NCBI RefSeq assembly: GCF_014648055.1
Contig: NZ_BMQJ01000017.1
Coordinates: 121,103-185,102 of the forward strand
Source of the DNA: Streptosporangium pseudovulgare
GTDB taxonomy: Bacteria > Actinomycetota > Actinomycetes > Streptosporangiales > Streptosporangiaceae
Length of the DNA: 64,000 nt
Reading direction: 5' to 3'
Positions 42,298 through 50,719 of this stretch are shown one piece after another. Position numbers and translations under genes: made by a program. Within the stretch, counting starts at the first letter, position 1, and every line of letters begins with the position of its first letter. Under the pieces are notes generated by a model, which did not search any database, had not been told where the DNA came from, and worked only from the letters and a program-made list of their open reading frames with translations.

Positions 42298-44427
42298 GTG
42301 GAGCTCGACGTGGACCTCGATGACGTCCTGGCGGGCCTGGACCCCGAGCAGCGCGCGGTGGCCGAGGCCGTGCGCGGGCCGGTCTGCGTGCTGGCGGGAG
42401 CCGGGACCGGCAAGACGAGGGCCATCACCCATCGCATCGCGTACGCCGTGCGCAGCGGGGTGGTCGAGGCGCAGAGCGTGCTGGCGGTGACGTTCACCAC
42501 ACGCGCGGCCGGGGAGCTCCGGCAGCGCCTGCGGCGGCTGGGCACGCCGGGCGTGCAGGCCCGGACCTTCCACGCCGCCGCGCTGCGCCAGCTCACCTAC
42601 TTCTGGCCGCGCGTCATCGGCGGCGACCCGCCCAGCGTGATCGAGTCGAAGCTGCCGCTGCTGGCCGACGCCGGCCGCTCCCTCCGCAGGAACCTCGACC
42701 GCTCGGAACTGCGCGACGTCGCCTCCGAGATCGAGTGGGCCAAGGCCACCCAGATCGGACCCGAGGACTACGCCCAGGCCGCCGCCAAGGCGGGCCGCAC
42801 CCCGCCGATCCCGGCCGAGGAGGTCTTCCGGCTCTACGACGCCTACGAGCGGCTCCGCCGGGAGCGGCACCTGGTCGACTTCGAGACCATCCTGGAGCTC
42901 ACGGCCGCGGTGATGACCGAGCACCGCGAGGTGGCCGCCGAGATCCGCCGGCAGTACCGCTACTTCGTCGTCGACGAGTATCAGGACGTCAACCCCCTGC
43001 AGAAGCTGCTGCTCGACACCTGGCTCGGCGGGCGCGACGACCTGTGCGTGGTGGGCGACCCCAACCAGACGATCTACTCGTTCACCGGCGCGACCCCCCG
43101 CTACCTCACCAACTTCCCGGTGGAGCACCCCGACACCGCCCTGATCAGGCTGGTCCGCGACTACCGCTCCACCCCCCAGGTCGTCTCGCTGGCCAACCGG
43201 GTGCTCGACCGGGCCCGGACCCCCCACAAGATGACCCTGGTCGCCCAGCGCCCCGACGGCCCCGAACCCGTCTTCACCGAGTACGACGACGAGGTCGCCG
43301 AGGCCCAGGGGGTCGCCAGGGCCGCCGCCGGGCTCATCCGGAGCGGCGTGCCGAGCCGCGAGATCGCCGTGCTGTTCCGCGTCAACGCCCAGTCGGAGGT
43401 CTACGAGCAGGCGTTCACCGAGGCCGGCATCCCCTACCTGCTGCGCGGCGCCGACCGGTTCTTCGAGCGCCCCGAGGTACGGCAGGCGGTCGTGCTGCTG
43501 CGCGGCGCGGCCCGCTCCGCCTCCGCCGGTGACGACCTGGTCTCCACCGCCCACGGCGTCCTGTCCGGGATCGGCCTCACCGCCCAGCCCCCGGGTGGGG
43601 GCAGGGCGCGGGAGAAGTGGGAGTCGCTGAAGGCGCTGGCCGACCTCGCCGAGGAGCTCGCCACGGGCGGCGCCGACCTGCCGGCCTTCGTGGCGGAGCT
43701 GGAGCGGCGGGCCGCCGAGCAGCACGCGCCCGCGGTCGAGGGGGTGACGCTCGCCTCGCTGCACGCCGCCAAGGGCCTGGAGTGGGACGCGGTCTTCCTG
43801 GCCGGCGTCACCGACGGGATGCTGCCGATCGTCTACGCGGAGACGCCCGAGCAGATCGAGGAGGAGCGCCGCCTGCTGTACGTCGGCATCACCCGGGCCC
43901 GCGTCCACCTGTGCGTGTCGTGGGCGCTGGCGCGCTCGCCCGGGGGACGCCGCTCGCGCAGGCCGTCCCGGTTCCTCGACGGTCTCATGGGCCGGGCCGC
44001 CGCCCGCGGCCCGTCACCGGAACGCGGCGGACGCGGCGGGCGCGGCGGGGACGGCGGGCGCGGGGAGCACGGCGAACGTCGTGAACGCCGTACGGTCGCC
44101 GCGCCGGTGAGCTGCCGGGTCTGCGCCAAGACCCTGATGGCCGCGGCCGAGCAGAAGCTCGGCCGATGCGCCACCTGCCCCGCCGACTACGACGAGGGGC
44201 TCCTCGCGGCCCTGCGGTCCTGGCGCGCGGACGCCGCCAAGGAGGCCAAGGTCCCGACATACGTGGTCTTCACCGACGTCACCCTGCAGGCCATCGCGGA
44301 ACGGGCACCCCTGTCCGAACGGGACCTGATGGCGATACCGGGAATCGGACGCGTCAAACTTGACCGGTACGGCGAGGCGGTGCTCCGCCTGTGCCGCGCT
44401 GCCGGAAACCAGACGGAGGACCTGTGA
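42298..44427 (+). CDS. uvrD2: UvrD2 helicase with tetracysteine motif and HRDC domain
   Basis: A 709-residue SF1A helicase. Walker A GAGTGKTRA (about 31), TFTTRAAGEL, DEYQD (about 225), GDPNQTIYSFTGATPR, SLHAAKGLEWD (about 487) and YVGITRAR mark the motor. It is followed by the UvrD2-specific tetracysteine block CRVC-N14-CATC (about 605-625) and a C-terminal HRDC domain (about 660-706). Mycobacterial UvrD2 is an essential 3'-5' helicase of the same layout. The GTG at 42298 is chosen from the match with VELDVDLDDVLAGLDPEQ and follows GGGGGCG. It overlaps tesB by 4 nt. Confidence 0.95.
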   Translation: MELDVDLDDVLAGLDPEQRAVAEAVRGPVCVLAGAGTGKTRAITHRIAYAVRSGVVEAQSVLAVTFTTRAAGELRQRLRRLGTPGVQARTFHAAALRQLTYFWPRVIGGDPPSVIESKLPLLADAGRSLRRNLDRSELRDVASEIEWAKATQIGPEDYAQAAAKAGRTPPIPAEEVFRLYDAYERLRRERHLVDFETILELTAAVMTEHREVAAEIRRQYRYFVVDEYQDVNPLQKLLLDTWLGGRDDLCVVGDPNQTIYSFTGATPRYLTNFPVEHPDTALIRLVRDYRSTPQVVSLANRVLDRARTPHKMTLVAQRPDGPEPVFTEYDDEVAEAQGVARAAAGLIRSGVPSREIAVLFRVNAQSEVYEQAFTEAGIPYLLRGADRFFERPEVRQAVVLLRGAARSASAGDDLVSTAHGVLSGIGLTAQPPGGGRAREKWESLKALADLAEELATGGADLPAFVAELERRAAEQHAPAVEGVTLASLHAAKGLEWDAVFLAGVTDGMLPIVYAETPEQIEEERRLLYVGITRARVHLCVSWALARSPGGRRSRRPSRFLDGLMGRAAARGPSPERGGRGGRGGDGGRGEHGERRERRTVAAPVSCRVCAKTLMAAAEQKLGRCATCPADYDEGLLAALRSWRADAAKEAKVPTYVVFTDVTLQAIAERAPLSERDLMAIPGIGRVKLDRYGEAVLRLCRAAGNQTEDL

Positions 44428-45290
44428 ACGAGGCGCTCAAGGAGCTGCTGGACCTGCTCGATCTGGAGCAGATCGAGCTCGACATCTTCCGGGGCCGCAG
44501 CCCGGAAGAGCGCATCCAGCGGGTGTTCGGCGGCCAGGTGGCCGCGCAGGCCCTGGTGGCCGCGGGACGGACGCTCCCGGCGGACCGCTACGTCCACTCA
44601 CTGCACGCCTACTTCATCCGGCCGGGCGACCCGGCGGTCCCGATCGTCTACAACGTCGAGCGGGTCCGCGACGGCCGGTCCTTCACCACCCGCCGGGTCG
44701 TGGCCATCCAGCACGGCAAGGCGATCTTCACGCTGTCCGCCTCCTTCCAGATCATGGAGTCCGGCGTCGAGCACCAGGCCGCCGTCATGCCGCCGGTGAC
44801 GGCACCGGAGGAGTTGCCCTCGTTCCAGGACCGGATGCGCCAGCTCGTCGCGGAGGACTCCCCCTACCGGGACTGGCTGGCCAGGCCGCGCCCGGTGGAC
44901 CTGCGCTACGTCACCCCCCTGACCTGGGAGGCCCACCGCGACCCCGAGCTGCGCGGCTCGAACACGAACGTGTGGTTCCGCTACGACGCCGAGCTTCCCG
45001 ACGACCCGCTGCTGCACGTCGTGCTCGCCGCCTACGCCTCCGACTTCACCCTCGTGGACACGGTCCTGCTGACCCACGGGCTGGCCTGGGGGGCCTCCAA
45101 CATCTCCGGCGCGTCGCTCGACCACGCGATGTGGTTCCACCGCCCCTTCCGCGTCGACGACTGGATGCTGTACGCCCAGGAGTCCCCGTGGTCCGGGGGT
45201 GCGCGGGGGCTGGCCCGGGGCGAGATGTTCACCCGTTCCGGGGAGCTGGCCGTGTCGGTGGTCCAGGAGGCCATGATCCGAGTCAGTTAG
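44424..45290 (+). CDS. tesB: Acyl-CoA thioesterase II (TesB family)
   Basis: A 288-residue double-hotdog thioesterase. It has VFGGQVAAQALVAAGRT, SLHAYFIRPGD, RRVVAIQHGKAIFTLSASFQ, ASNISGASLDHAMWFHRPF (catalytic Asp region) and RGEMFTRSGELAVSVVQEAMIR. It hydrolyses acyl-CoA to free acid and CoA. The GTG overlaps the uvrD2 stop as GTGA, with GGAGGA upstream, so it is translationally coupled to uvrD2. The whiB7 promoter follows immediately after its stop. Confidence 0.93.
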   Translation: MNEALKELLDLLDLEQIELDIFRGRSPEERIQRVFGGQVAAQALVAAGRTLPADRYVHSLHAYFIRPGDPAVPIVYNVERVRDGRSFTTRRVVAIQHGKAIFTLSASFQIMESGVEHQAAVMPPVTAPEELPSFQDRMRQLVAEDSPYRDWLARPRPVDLRYVTPLTWEAHRDPELRGSNTNVWFRYDAELPDDPLLHVVLAAYASDFTLVDTVLLTHGLAWGASNISGASLDHAMWFHRPFRVDDWMLYAQESPWSGGARGLARGEMFTRSGELAVSVVQEAMIRVS

Positions 45291-45307
45291 TTACGAAACT
45301 GCAGGTA

Positions 45308-45346
45308 GAAAATATGTTGCCCGCCCCCCGGGGGCGGGTTTAGGGT
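45308..45346 (+). promoter_or_regulatory. whiB7 promoter with AT-rich WhiB7 element
   Basis: The AT-rich GAAAATAT (45308-45315) sits directly upstream of a -35 TTGCCC (45317-45322). An 18-bp spacer and a -10 TAGGGT (45341-45346) follow. WhiB7 targets, including whiB7 itself, are known to carry an AT-rich block just upstream of the -35 that the AT-hook contacts. Transcription would start near 45353, giving a leader of about 520 nt. Confidence 0.7.
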
Positions 45347-45405
45347 CATGGTCAAGCAAGTCGGGTGTCATAGCCCGACGATCCGTTAACGGAGGTGAGT
45401 CCGCT

Positions 45406-45741
45406 GTGAAGATCAACATGATGATGCTGCCCCAGACCGGGCTCGCTTTCGCATGCGGTGACACCGCCCTGCCTTGTGGCGGCCGGGCCATCCTCGCGGC
45501 TGATCTGGTCTCCCGGCGTCGGCAGGAGAAGTCTGCCCAGATCAAGGCCGGTCGTCTGTTCGTCGCTGCCGCCGCCGCTGAGGTGGCGGCCGGCGTCGCG
45601 GGCGCTCCGGCTTTCGCGGGCGCTCCGGCTCTCGCAGACGCTCCGGCTCTCGCGGGCGGCAGCTACGCCCCGACCAAGCACGTCCGAATCGGTGGACTGC
45701 GTGGTCCGCATCCCTGGAGGAAACCTCCGGTCATCACCTGA
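45406..45741 (+). CDS. Upstream ORF in the whiB7 leader
   Basis: A 111-codon frame with a strong GGAGGTGA site 7 nt before its GTG. The product starts MKINMMMLPQTG, has a Cys pair (FACGD, LPCGG), a basic stretch (RRRQEKSAQIK) and an Ala-rich part with three 6-residue GAPALA-type repeats. I recognise no family. Its stop codon lies inside the 3' arm of a hairpin just before the attenuator, so ribosome progress would control folding of the leader. It is probably regulatory rather than a functional protein, but a stable product is not excluded. Confidence 0.6.
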   Translation: MKINMMMLPQTGLAFACGDTALPCGGRAILAADLVSRRRQEKSAQIKAGRLFVAAAAAEVAAGVAGAPAFAGAPALADAPALAGGSYAPTKHVRIGGLRGPHPWRKPPVIT

Positions 45742-45800
45742 CCGGGGTAAAGAGCCTCCAGGCCGCGGATCCGCAATCAGGATCCGCGGCCTTCTTGTTT
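45713..45800 (+). promoter_or_regulatory. Attenuator and alternative hairpins upstream of whiB7
   Basis: An intrinsic terminator has a 12-bp perfect stem (45761-45772 with 45780-45791), a 7-nt loop and a TTCTTGTTT tail. CCTGGAGG (45713-45720) can pair with CCTCCAGG (45755-45762), overlapping the first 2 nt of the terminator stem. CCGGTCA (45727-45733) pairs with TGACCGG (45739-45745), and the uORF stop is inside it. This is the layout of ribosome-mediated attenuation. Confidence 0.75.
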
Positions 45801-45869
45801 GTCCGCGTCATTCCTGACCCCCACCCAGAGGTAACCAAAGATCAACACCCATACAGAGAGGTGAACAAG

Positions 45870-46139
45870 ATGGGGGCCCAGACGATCATGGACCTGATCG
45901 ACGAAGCCGAAATCCCCTGTCGTACCGACCCGGACCTCTGGTTCGCCGAGTCTCCTGAGGATGTGGAGTTCGCCAAGGCGCTCTGCGGAGGCTGCCCCAT
46001 CCGGCAGGCCTGCCTGGCCCGCGCGCTCGAGCGCGAGGAGCCGTGGGGCGTGTGGGGCGGTGAGCTCATCCTGAGGGGGGTCATCGTTCCGAGGAAGCGT
46101 CCGCGCGGGCGTCCTCGCAAGACCCCCCTCGCCGCCTGA
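45870..46139 (+). CDS. whiB7: WhiB7 redox-sensitive transcription factor
   Basis: An 89-residue Wbl protein with four Fe-S cysteines (C17, C39, C42, C48), the GVWGG turn (60-64) and a C-terminal AT-hook RPRGRPRK (77-84). The AT-hook separates WhiB7 from other Wbl proteins. It works with the principal sigma factor to induce ribosome-protection, efflux and drug-modifying genes when translation is inhibited. The ATG 45870 is preferred; GTG 45861 is in frame with AGAGAG before it. It is controlled by the autoregulated promoter and the uORF/attenuator leader upstream. Confidence 0.96.
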   Translation: MGAQTIMDLIDEAEIPCRTDPDLWFAESPEDVEFAKALCGGCPIRQACLARALEREEPWGVWGGELILRGVIVPRKRPRGRPRKTPLAA

Positions 46140-46235
46140 CCGAGACCCGGCACACCGAACCCCGGTAGACCGAACCCCGGTAGACCAAGAACTGATCGAC
46201 CGAGAACCCAGAACCTTCCGAAAGGACCACTTCCG

Positions 46236-46430
46236 ATGACCTACTTCACCACCCAGGGCCAGGCCGTCTCCTCTATGCAAGAAGAACTGGTCAGGGACCG
46301 AATACGAACCCTTCACCGTGAGGCCGAGGAGCAGCGCCTGGCCACCGGCGTCCTGCGCCTTCAGCGCGCGCGCCGTGACGCCGAGCGCGCCACCTCGCGT
46401 CTCCATCGGGCGCTGCTGCGCCTGGGCTGA
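46236..46430 (+). CDS. Small coiled-coil protein downstream of whiB7
   Basis: A 64-residue, highly charged protein whose residues 14-62 form a continuous Arg/Glu/Leu-rich helix (EELVRDRIRTLHREAEEQR region), suggesting a coiled coil. The ATG has GAAAGGAC 9 nt upstream. It is 96 nt after whiB7 in the same direction and may be read from the same transcript. I recognise no family. Confidence 0.55.
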   Translation: MTYFTTQGQAVSSMQEELVRDRIRTLHREAEEQRLATGVLRLQRARRDAERATSRLHRALLRLG

Positions 46431-46480
46431 TCGAAGAGACGGGATGGCCGGACGTCCACCGGACGGGCGGCCGGCCACCC

Positions 46481-46531
46481 GGCTTCGTGAAGGCCACCGG
46501 GCTTCGTGAAGGCCACCGGGCTTCGTGAAGG
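46481..46531. repeat. 19-bp tandem repeat, GGCTTCGTGAAGG core
   Basis: GGCTTCGTGAAGG starts at 46481, 46500 and 46519 (period 19). Each unit contains CTTCGTGAAG, a small hairpin. There are only three copies and no unique spacers. Confidence 0.9.
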
Positions 46532-46681
46532 ACGGCCGGCCCGCGAGGACCGGACGACCACCCGGCCGGGCGCACGGGAACCGGGGGTCACGCGGCTGCA
46601 CATACGGGGACCGGACTGGTCACGCGGCCGTACTCACGGGGGCCGGACGGCCACGCGATCGCACTGCACGAGATGAGCCAG

Positions 46682-46705
46682 AGGGGCCCGCCACGGCGGG
46701 CCCCT
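46682..46705. terminator. Hairpin between whiB7 region and ABC1 kinase gene
   Basis: AGGGGCCCGC (46682-46691) pairs with GCGGGCCCCT (46696-46705) around CACG. It sits between convergent transcripts and is followed by TTCGTCGTC on the plus strand. Confidence 0.75.
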
Positions 46706-46856
46706 TCGTCGTCTCCCGCCCCCTCCCGCGGCGGCTCGCCGCGGCATCCCGGTAGGCGGTGTCTCCCCGTGCCGCCTCAGCCCTCGTGTTCCCGCCCCCG
46801 GTGTCCCGATCCGCGACGTTCCCAGCCCGCGGCGACCTGCCCCCGTTCACGGTGGA

Positions 46857-48191
46857 TCAGCCCGCGGCGGCCTGTTCCCAGGGGTCGTCCTCGTCGAAAC
46901 CGGGAACCCAGCGGACCACCTCGTCACGGAAACGGGCGGTGGTGCCGAGCTGGCAGAGCACGCCGATCCCGGCCGCGTGGACACGGTGGATGAGCACGTA
47001 GGAGGGCGGCAGGTTCAGCTGGCGCGTGACGTTGCCGGGCCGCAGGTCGGTGACCGTCGCGGCCTGCTCCTGAAGCCATTCGCGGCTGAAGGTGAACTCC
47101 TCGACCGTGGTCGGCTCGACGTAGGGGGCGAGGAACGCCCGCAGGGCCTCGGGCTCGACCTCGATGTGGGGGAGGATGAAACCCTCGTCCCGCAGTCCCT
47201 GCACCACGCTGTCCATGTCGCCGCTGTTGAAGATGCGGGTGAGCTGCCCGAAGGCGGGCGGGTAACCCTGCGGCAGCCGGTTGACCGCGCCGAAGTCGAG
47301 GGCGCACAGCCGGCCGTCGCCGGTGATCCGGAAGTTTCCCGGGTGCGGGTCGGCGTGGAGCATGCCCACCCGCGCGGGGGAGCAGAACAGGAACCGGACC
47401 AGCAGGAGCCCGGCGCGGTCACGCTCCTCCTTGGTGCCGTCGGTGATGATCCGCGACAGGGGCGTGCCGTCCACCCACTCCGAGACCAGCACCTGCTCGT
47501 TGGCGGCGATGACGTCGGGGACCACGAAGTCGGGGTCGTCCCTGAACTCCAGGGCGAAGGCGTGCTGGGCCTGGGCCTCGTTGAGGTAGTCCAGCTCCTC
47601 GGCGACCCGCTCGCGCAGCTCGGTGAGCACGCTCTTGACGTCGAGCCCGGGCAGCAGCGCGCCGAAGAGCTTTCCCAGCCTGGCGAGCTGGGCGAAGTCG
47701 GAGAGCAGCGCCTTGCCGGCGCCCGGATACTGGATCTTGACCGCGACCGTCCGGCCGTCGTGCCAGACCGCCTTGTGCACCTGCCCGATCGACGCGGCCG
47801 CGGTCGGCCTGTCCTCGAACGACAGGAAGTTGTCCCGCCAGTCGTTCCCGAGCTGCTCGATGAGGACCTTGTGCACGGTCGCCGCCGGAAGCGGCGGAGC
47901 GGCGTCCTGGAGCCTGGTCAGGGTCGCGCGGTAGGGCCCGGCGATCTCCTGGGGCAGTGCGGCCTCGAAGATGGACAGGGCCTGGCCCAGCTTCATCGCC
48001 CCGCCCTTGAGCTCTCCCAGGACCTTGAAGATCTGCTCGGCGGTGCGTTGCTGGATCTCCTGGGAGACGATCTCCGCGGACTTGCCCCCGATCCGTTTTC
48101 CCAGGCCGAGAGCGGTGCGCCCGGCGAAACCGATCGGAAGGGACGCCAGTTTGGCGGAGCGCGCGACGGCGCGGCGCGGAAGGTCACTCAC
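46857..48191 (-). CDS. ABC1/UbiB-family atypical kinase
   Basis: A 444-residue ABC1/ADCK/UbiB protein. It has the KxGQ motif (GAMKLGQALS), the Ala-rich AAASIGQVH loop that replaces the usual P-loop, TVAVKIQYPG, the catalytic HADPHPGNF and LDFG. Family members act in quinone or lipid metabolism; no ubiquinone genes are nearby, and actinobacteria use menaquinone. The GTG start is used. The whiB7-adjacent position is conserved in mycobacteria (Rv3197, from memory). It lies 63 nt downstream of the ThiF-like gene and is probably co-transcribed with it. Confidence 0.92.
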   Translation of the reverse strand: MSDLPRRAVARSAKLASLPIGFAGRTALGLGKRIGGKSAEIVSQEIQQRTAEQIFKVLGELKGGAMKLGQALSIFEAALPQEIAGPYRATLTRLQDAAPPLPAATVHKVLIEQLGNDWRDNFLSFEDRPTAAASIGQVHKAVWHDGRTVAVKIQYPGAGKALLSDFAQLARLGKLFGALLPGLDVKSVLTELRERVAEELDYLNEAQAQHAFALEFRDDPDFVVPDVIAANEQVLVSEWVDGTPLSRIITDGTKEERDRAGLLLVRFLFCSPARVGMLHADPHPGNFRITGDGRLCALDFGAVNRLPQGYPPAFGQLTRIFNSGDMDSVVQGLRDEGFILPHIEVEPEALRAFLAPYVEPTTVEEFTFSREWLQEQAATVTDLRPGNVTRQLNLPPSYVLIHRVHAAGIGVLCQLGTTARFRDEVVRWVPGFDEDDPWEQAAAG

Positions 48192-48254
48192 CTTGGCTTC
48201 GCGGCCGGTCCCCGTACAGCGAGACGCCGCTCCCTCCCTTCGGTGTGGTGTCTA

Positions 48255-49391
48255 TCAGCGGCAGGTAGCCGACGCGACCATTGTTGGGGAACCAAAGTCG
48301 TTTCGGAAGCAACGACATTGAGGATGAACACTCCAGGATCGCCGCTTCCATCTCCAATCAGGCAATACATCTAATGTGCTGTTGGTCACAATAGGCTCAC
48401 GGTCGTCGAGCAGGGCAAGCGCCTGACCTGCCGCGGTGGCCGCCACCAGTGCCGACAGCACGGTGCCGCAGGCGATCTCGCCCGCGGGGAAGCCACCCAG
48501 GCGGGCACTGACGACCGGCCAGCCGGGGTCACGGTCGCGTCTCGTCAAATCTAGGCACTGCAGACAGGTGCTTCGTCCAGGCAGCACCATGGGACCGACC
48601 GAACCGAACCCCTCGAAGGCGGTCACCAGCAGGTGGGGGACCCGCCGGTCGAGGAGATCCCGCACCAGCAGGGCATCGAGCGGCCCCACCGGGGCGAGCA
48701 CCACCAGATCGGGCGGCCTGGCGCCGTCGGCGAGCCGGGCCGCGCGCTCACCGGTCCAGGCGTTCACCCCCGGCGCCAGGGCCGTGATCACGGCGACCGC
48801 GCCGTCCTGCCTGCTCATCCCCACCTGCGCCCAGGTCAGCCCGCCGGGCACGACGTCGCATGGCCGCACCGGCCCGGGATCGACGACGCAGACGTTGCCG
48901 ACGCCCGAGGCGGCGAGCAGCGCGGCGACCTGCGCGCCCACCCGGCCGGCGCCGTGGACGCGCACCAGGGCCTCGCGCCTGCGCGTCAGCGCGCCCACGC
49001 CGCCGTCCGTGACGCCGGGGGACAGGGACAGCATCTCCAGGTCCGGCTGGAGCCGGTCCCGCTCGGCGAGCGGGAGCGCGCGCAGCGGGCCGGGGCCGGC
49101 CGCCGCGTCGTCCACCAGGCCCCGGCCGGCCAGCATGCCGAGCAGTGCCCGGCCCCCCTCCTCGCCGATCCCGGCGTCGGCCGCGTCCGCCAGCACCCCG
49201 GGGAGGTCACGCACACCGTCCAGGCCCTCCAACCAGCGGCGGACCTCCGGCTCCAGATCGGCCAGCACCACGGCGTGCCGGGGATGCAGGCCGAACTGCA
49301 GCGTGCGTTCGTCACGGGCGACCCGGCGCAACGCGGGCTTCAGCCGCGGTCGCATCGGGATGGGCGCTTCCGGTGATCTCGACGGGGACAA
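48255..49391 (-). CDS. ThiF/E1-like protein, cyclodehydratase (TOMM partner)-type
   Basis: A 378-residue protein. The N-terminal ~120 residues resemble the peptide-clamp region of TOMM cyclodehydratase partners. A ThiF-like domain follows (VHGAGRVGAQVAALLAASGVGNVCVVD). Zn-binding-type Cys pairs (CLQC, CRCF) are near the C-terminus. Family members present peptides to YcaO enzymes, but no ycaO gene or precursor is visible here. The TTG 49391 has GAAGGAG 6 nt upstream; ATG 49355 is the alternative. It sits upstream of the ABC1 kinase gene. Confidence 0.75.
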   Translation of the reverse strand: MSPSRSPEAPIPMRPRLKPALRRVARDERTLQFGLHPRHAVVLADLEPEVRRWLEGLDGVRDLPGVLADAADAGIGEEGGRALLGMLAGRGLVDDAAAGPGPLRALPLAERDRLQPDLEMLSLSPGVTDGGVGALTRRREALVRVHGAGRVGAQVAALLAASGVGNVCVVDPGPVRPCDVVPGGLTWAQVGMSRQDGAVAVITALAPGVNAWTGERAARLADGARPPDLVVLAPVGPLDALLVRDLLDRRVPHLLVTAFEGFGSVGPMVLPGRSTCLQCLDLTRRDRDPGWPVVSARLGGFPAGEIACGTVLSALVAATAAGQALALLDDREPIVTNSTLDVLPDWRWKRRSWSVHPQCRCFRNDFGSPTMVASATCR

Positions 49392-49792
49392 CGGGGTCTC
49401 CTTCCGGCACGAGGGACGGTCACCCTGCCGCGGCGCCTCCTCGGGCCGCCCGGTGGAGCGGCGCCGTATCGGCGGTGTGCTTCCGAAGACGCGGTGTCCT
49501 TCCGAGGACGCGGTGGGCGCCCGGAAGACGTCGCGCCCACGGACGCCGCACCGGCAGGGACGTCACCGTGTCCTCACGGCCGCACGACGACGTGCCGGAA
49601 GCGTGCCACGCGAGAGGAAGATCCCGTCCGCGTTTCCCCCGGCCTGTGGACAACCGGTCCCGTGATCGGCGACCTGTGGAAAACCCGCCGCCCCTCCGGC
49701 CCGCCGACCCCCCGCCTCCGCCCGGTCTCCGCCGGTCACCACAGGGTTTCCGGCACCCCCGGCGCCCGGACGGCGTGCACTACGCTCCCCGC
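49392..49792. other. 401-bp divergent intergenic region
   Basis: It lies between the ThiF-like gene and echA-like gene. It has a DnaA-box-like pair (49645-49683) and a TACGCT hexamer (49781-49786) 6 nt before the downstream ATG. No gene is seen. Confidence 0.55.
49645..49683. promoter_or_regulatory. Two DnaA-box-like sites
   Basis: TGTGGACAA (49645-49653) is the complement of TTGTCCACA, the GC-rich actinobacterial DnaA box. TGTGGAAAA (49675-49683) differs at one position and begins exactly 30 bp later. There is no oriC context, so chance or DnaA-linked regulation are both possible. Confidence 0.35.
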
Positions 49793-50578
49793 ATGAACGA
49801 GCTCCTGATCGACCGGCGCGACGGCGGAGTCGCGGTCCTCACCCTCAACCGCCCCGAACGGCGCAACCCGATGACCGACGGGATGACCGAGGAGTGGCGC
49901 CGGGCCGTCGCGGCCCTGCGGCGGGACCGTGAGGTGCGGTGTGTGGTGGTCACCGGCGCGGGGAGCGCCTTCTGCTCGGGGGGAGACCTGTCCTGGCTCG
50001 CCGAACGCGCGGCCGAGGGGGTGACCGGCCTGCGCGACCGGATGCTGGACTTCTACCGGACCTGGCTGTCGATCGCCGACCTGGAGGTGCCGACCATCGC
50101 CGCGGTCAACGGCGCCGCCGTCGGGGCGGGACTGTGCCTCGCCCTGGCCTGCGACCTGGTCTACGCCTCCGAGGAGGCCAAGCTGCTCGCCCCCTTCACC
50201 TCGCTCGGCCTGCACCCCGGGATGGCCGCGACCTACCTGCTCCCCCGGGTCGCCGGCGTGGGCGTGGCCCGGGAGCTGCTGCTGACCGGGCGGACCATGA
50301 CGGGCGCCGAGGCGGCCGCGGCCGGGCTGGTCACCAGGGCCTTCCCCGGCACGTCCCTGCTGGGGGAGGTGTTCGAGATCGCCCGCAGGACCGCCGCCAA
50401 CGCGCCCGCCGCCACCAGGCTCACCAAGGTCGCGCTCGCGGGCGGCGGGCACGCCGACCTCGACGCGGCGCTGCGCTGGGAATCCCTCGCCCAGCCGGTC
50501 ACGATGGTCTCCGATGACATGCGCGAAGGCCTGGCGGCGCAGCGAGAACGCCGGCCCGCGCGATTCGGCGACTCCTGA
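49793..50578 (+). CDS. Enoyl-CoA hydratase/isomerase family protein
   Basis: A 261-residue crotonase-fold protein. It has the oxyanion-hole segments FCSGGDLSWL and NGAAVGAGLCLALACD, and LGLHPGMAATYLLPR downstream. The catalytic Glu pair of true hydratases is not clearly present (SGGDLSW, LGLHPGM), so it could be an isomerase or another crotonase. The ATG is 6 nt after TACGCT, suggesting leaderless transcription. It is monocistronic: the next gene starts 141 nt later with its own promoter-like element. Confidence 0.88.
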   Translation: MNELLIDRRDGGVAVLTLNRPERRNPMTDGMTEEWRRAVAALRRDREVRCVVVTGAGSAFCSGGDLSWLAERAAEGVTGLRDRMLDFYRTWLSIADLEVPTIAAVNGAAVGAGLCLALACDLVYASEEAKLLAPFTSLGLHPGMAATYLLPRVAGVGVARELLLTGRTMTGAEAAAAGLVTRAFPGTSLLGEVFEIARRTAANAPAATRLTKVALAGGGHADLDAALRWESLAQPVTMVSDDMREGLAAQRERRPARFGDS

Positions 50579-50719
50579 GACGGGTGTTATCCAGGTTAAT
50601 TCGATAAGGCTCCGCCATAACCGCCCGGCATCGCCGAACAATCAACGAACACGGATTGACCAGCAGGAACGTCACTCGCCCTCTGGTGTTAATTCATCTT
50701 TCTCGGCTACCGTTCATAT

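Larger units (their letters stand above)
46431..46856. other. 426-bp intergenic region with repeats and terminator
   Basis: It holds a 19-bp tandem repeat (46481-46531), several GGCCGGACGG-like short repeats and a strong hairpin at 46682-46705. I see no gene. Confidence 0.6.

Noticed and set aside
46481..46531. Possible CRISPR array
   Set aside because: Three contiguous 19-bp units with no unique spacers and no cas genes in the window; a simple tandem repeat. No CRISPR array was seen anywhere.
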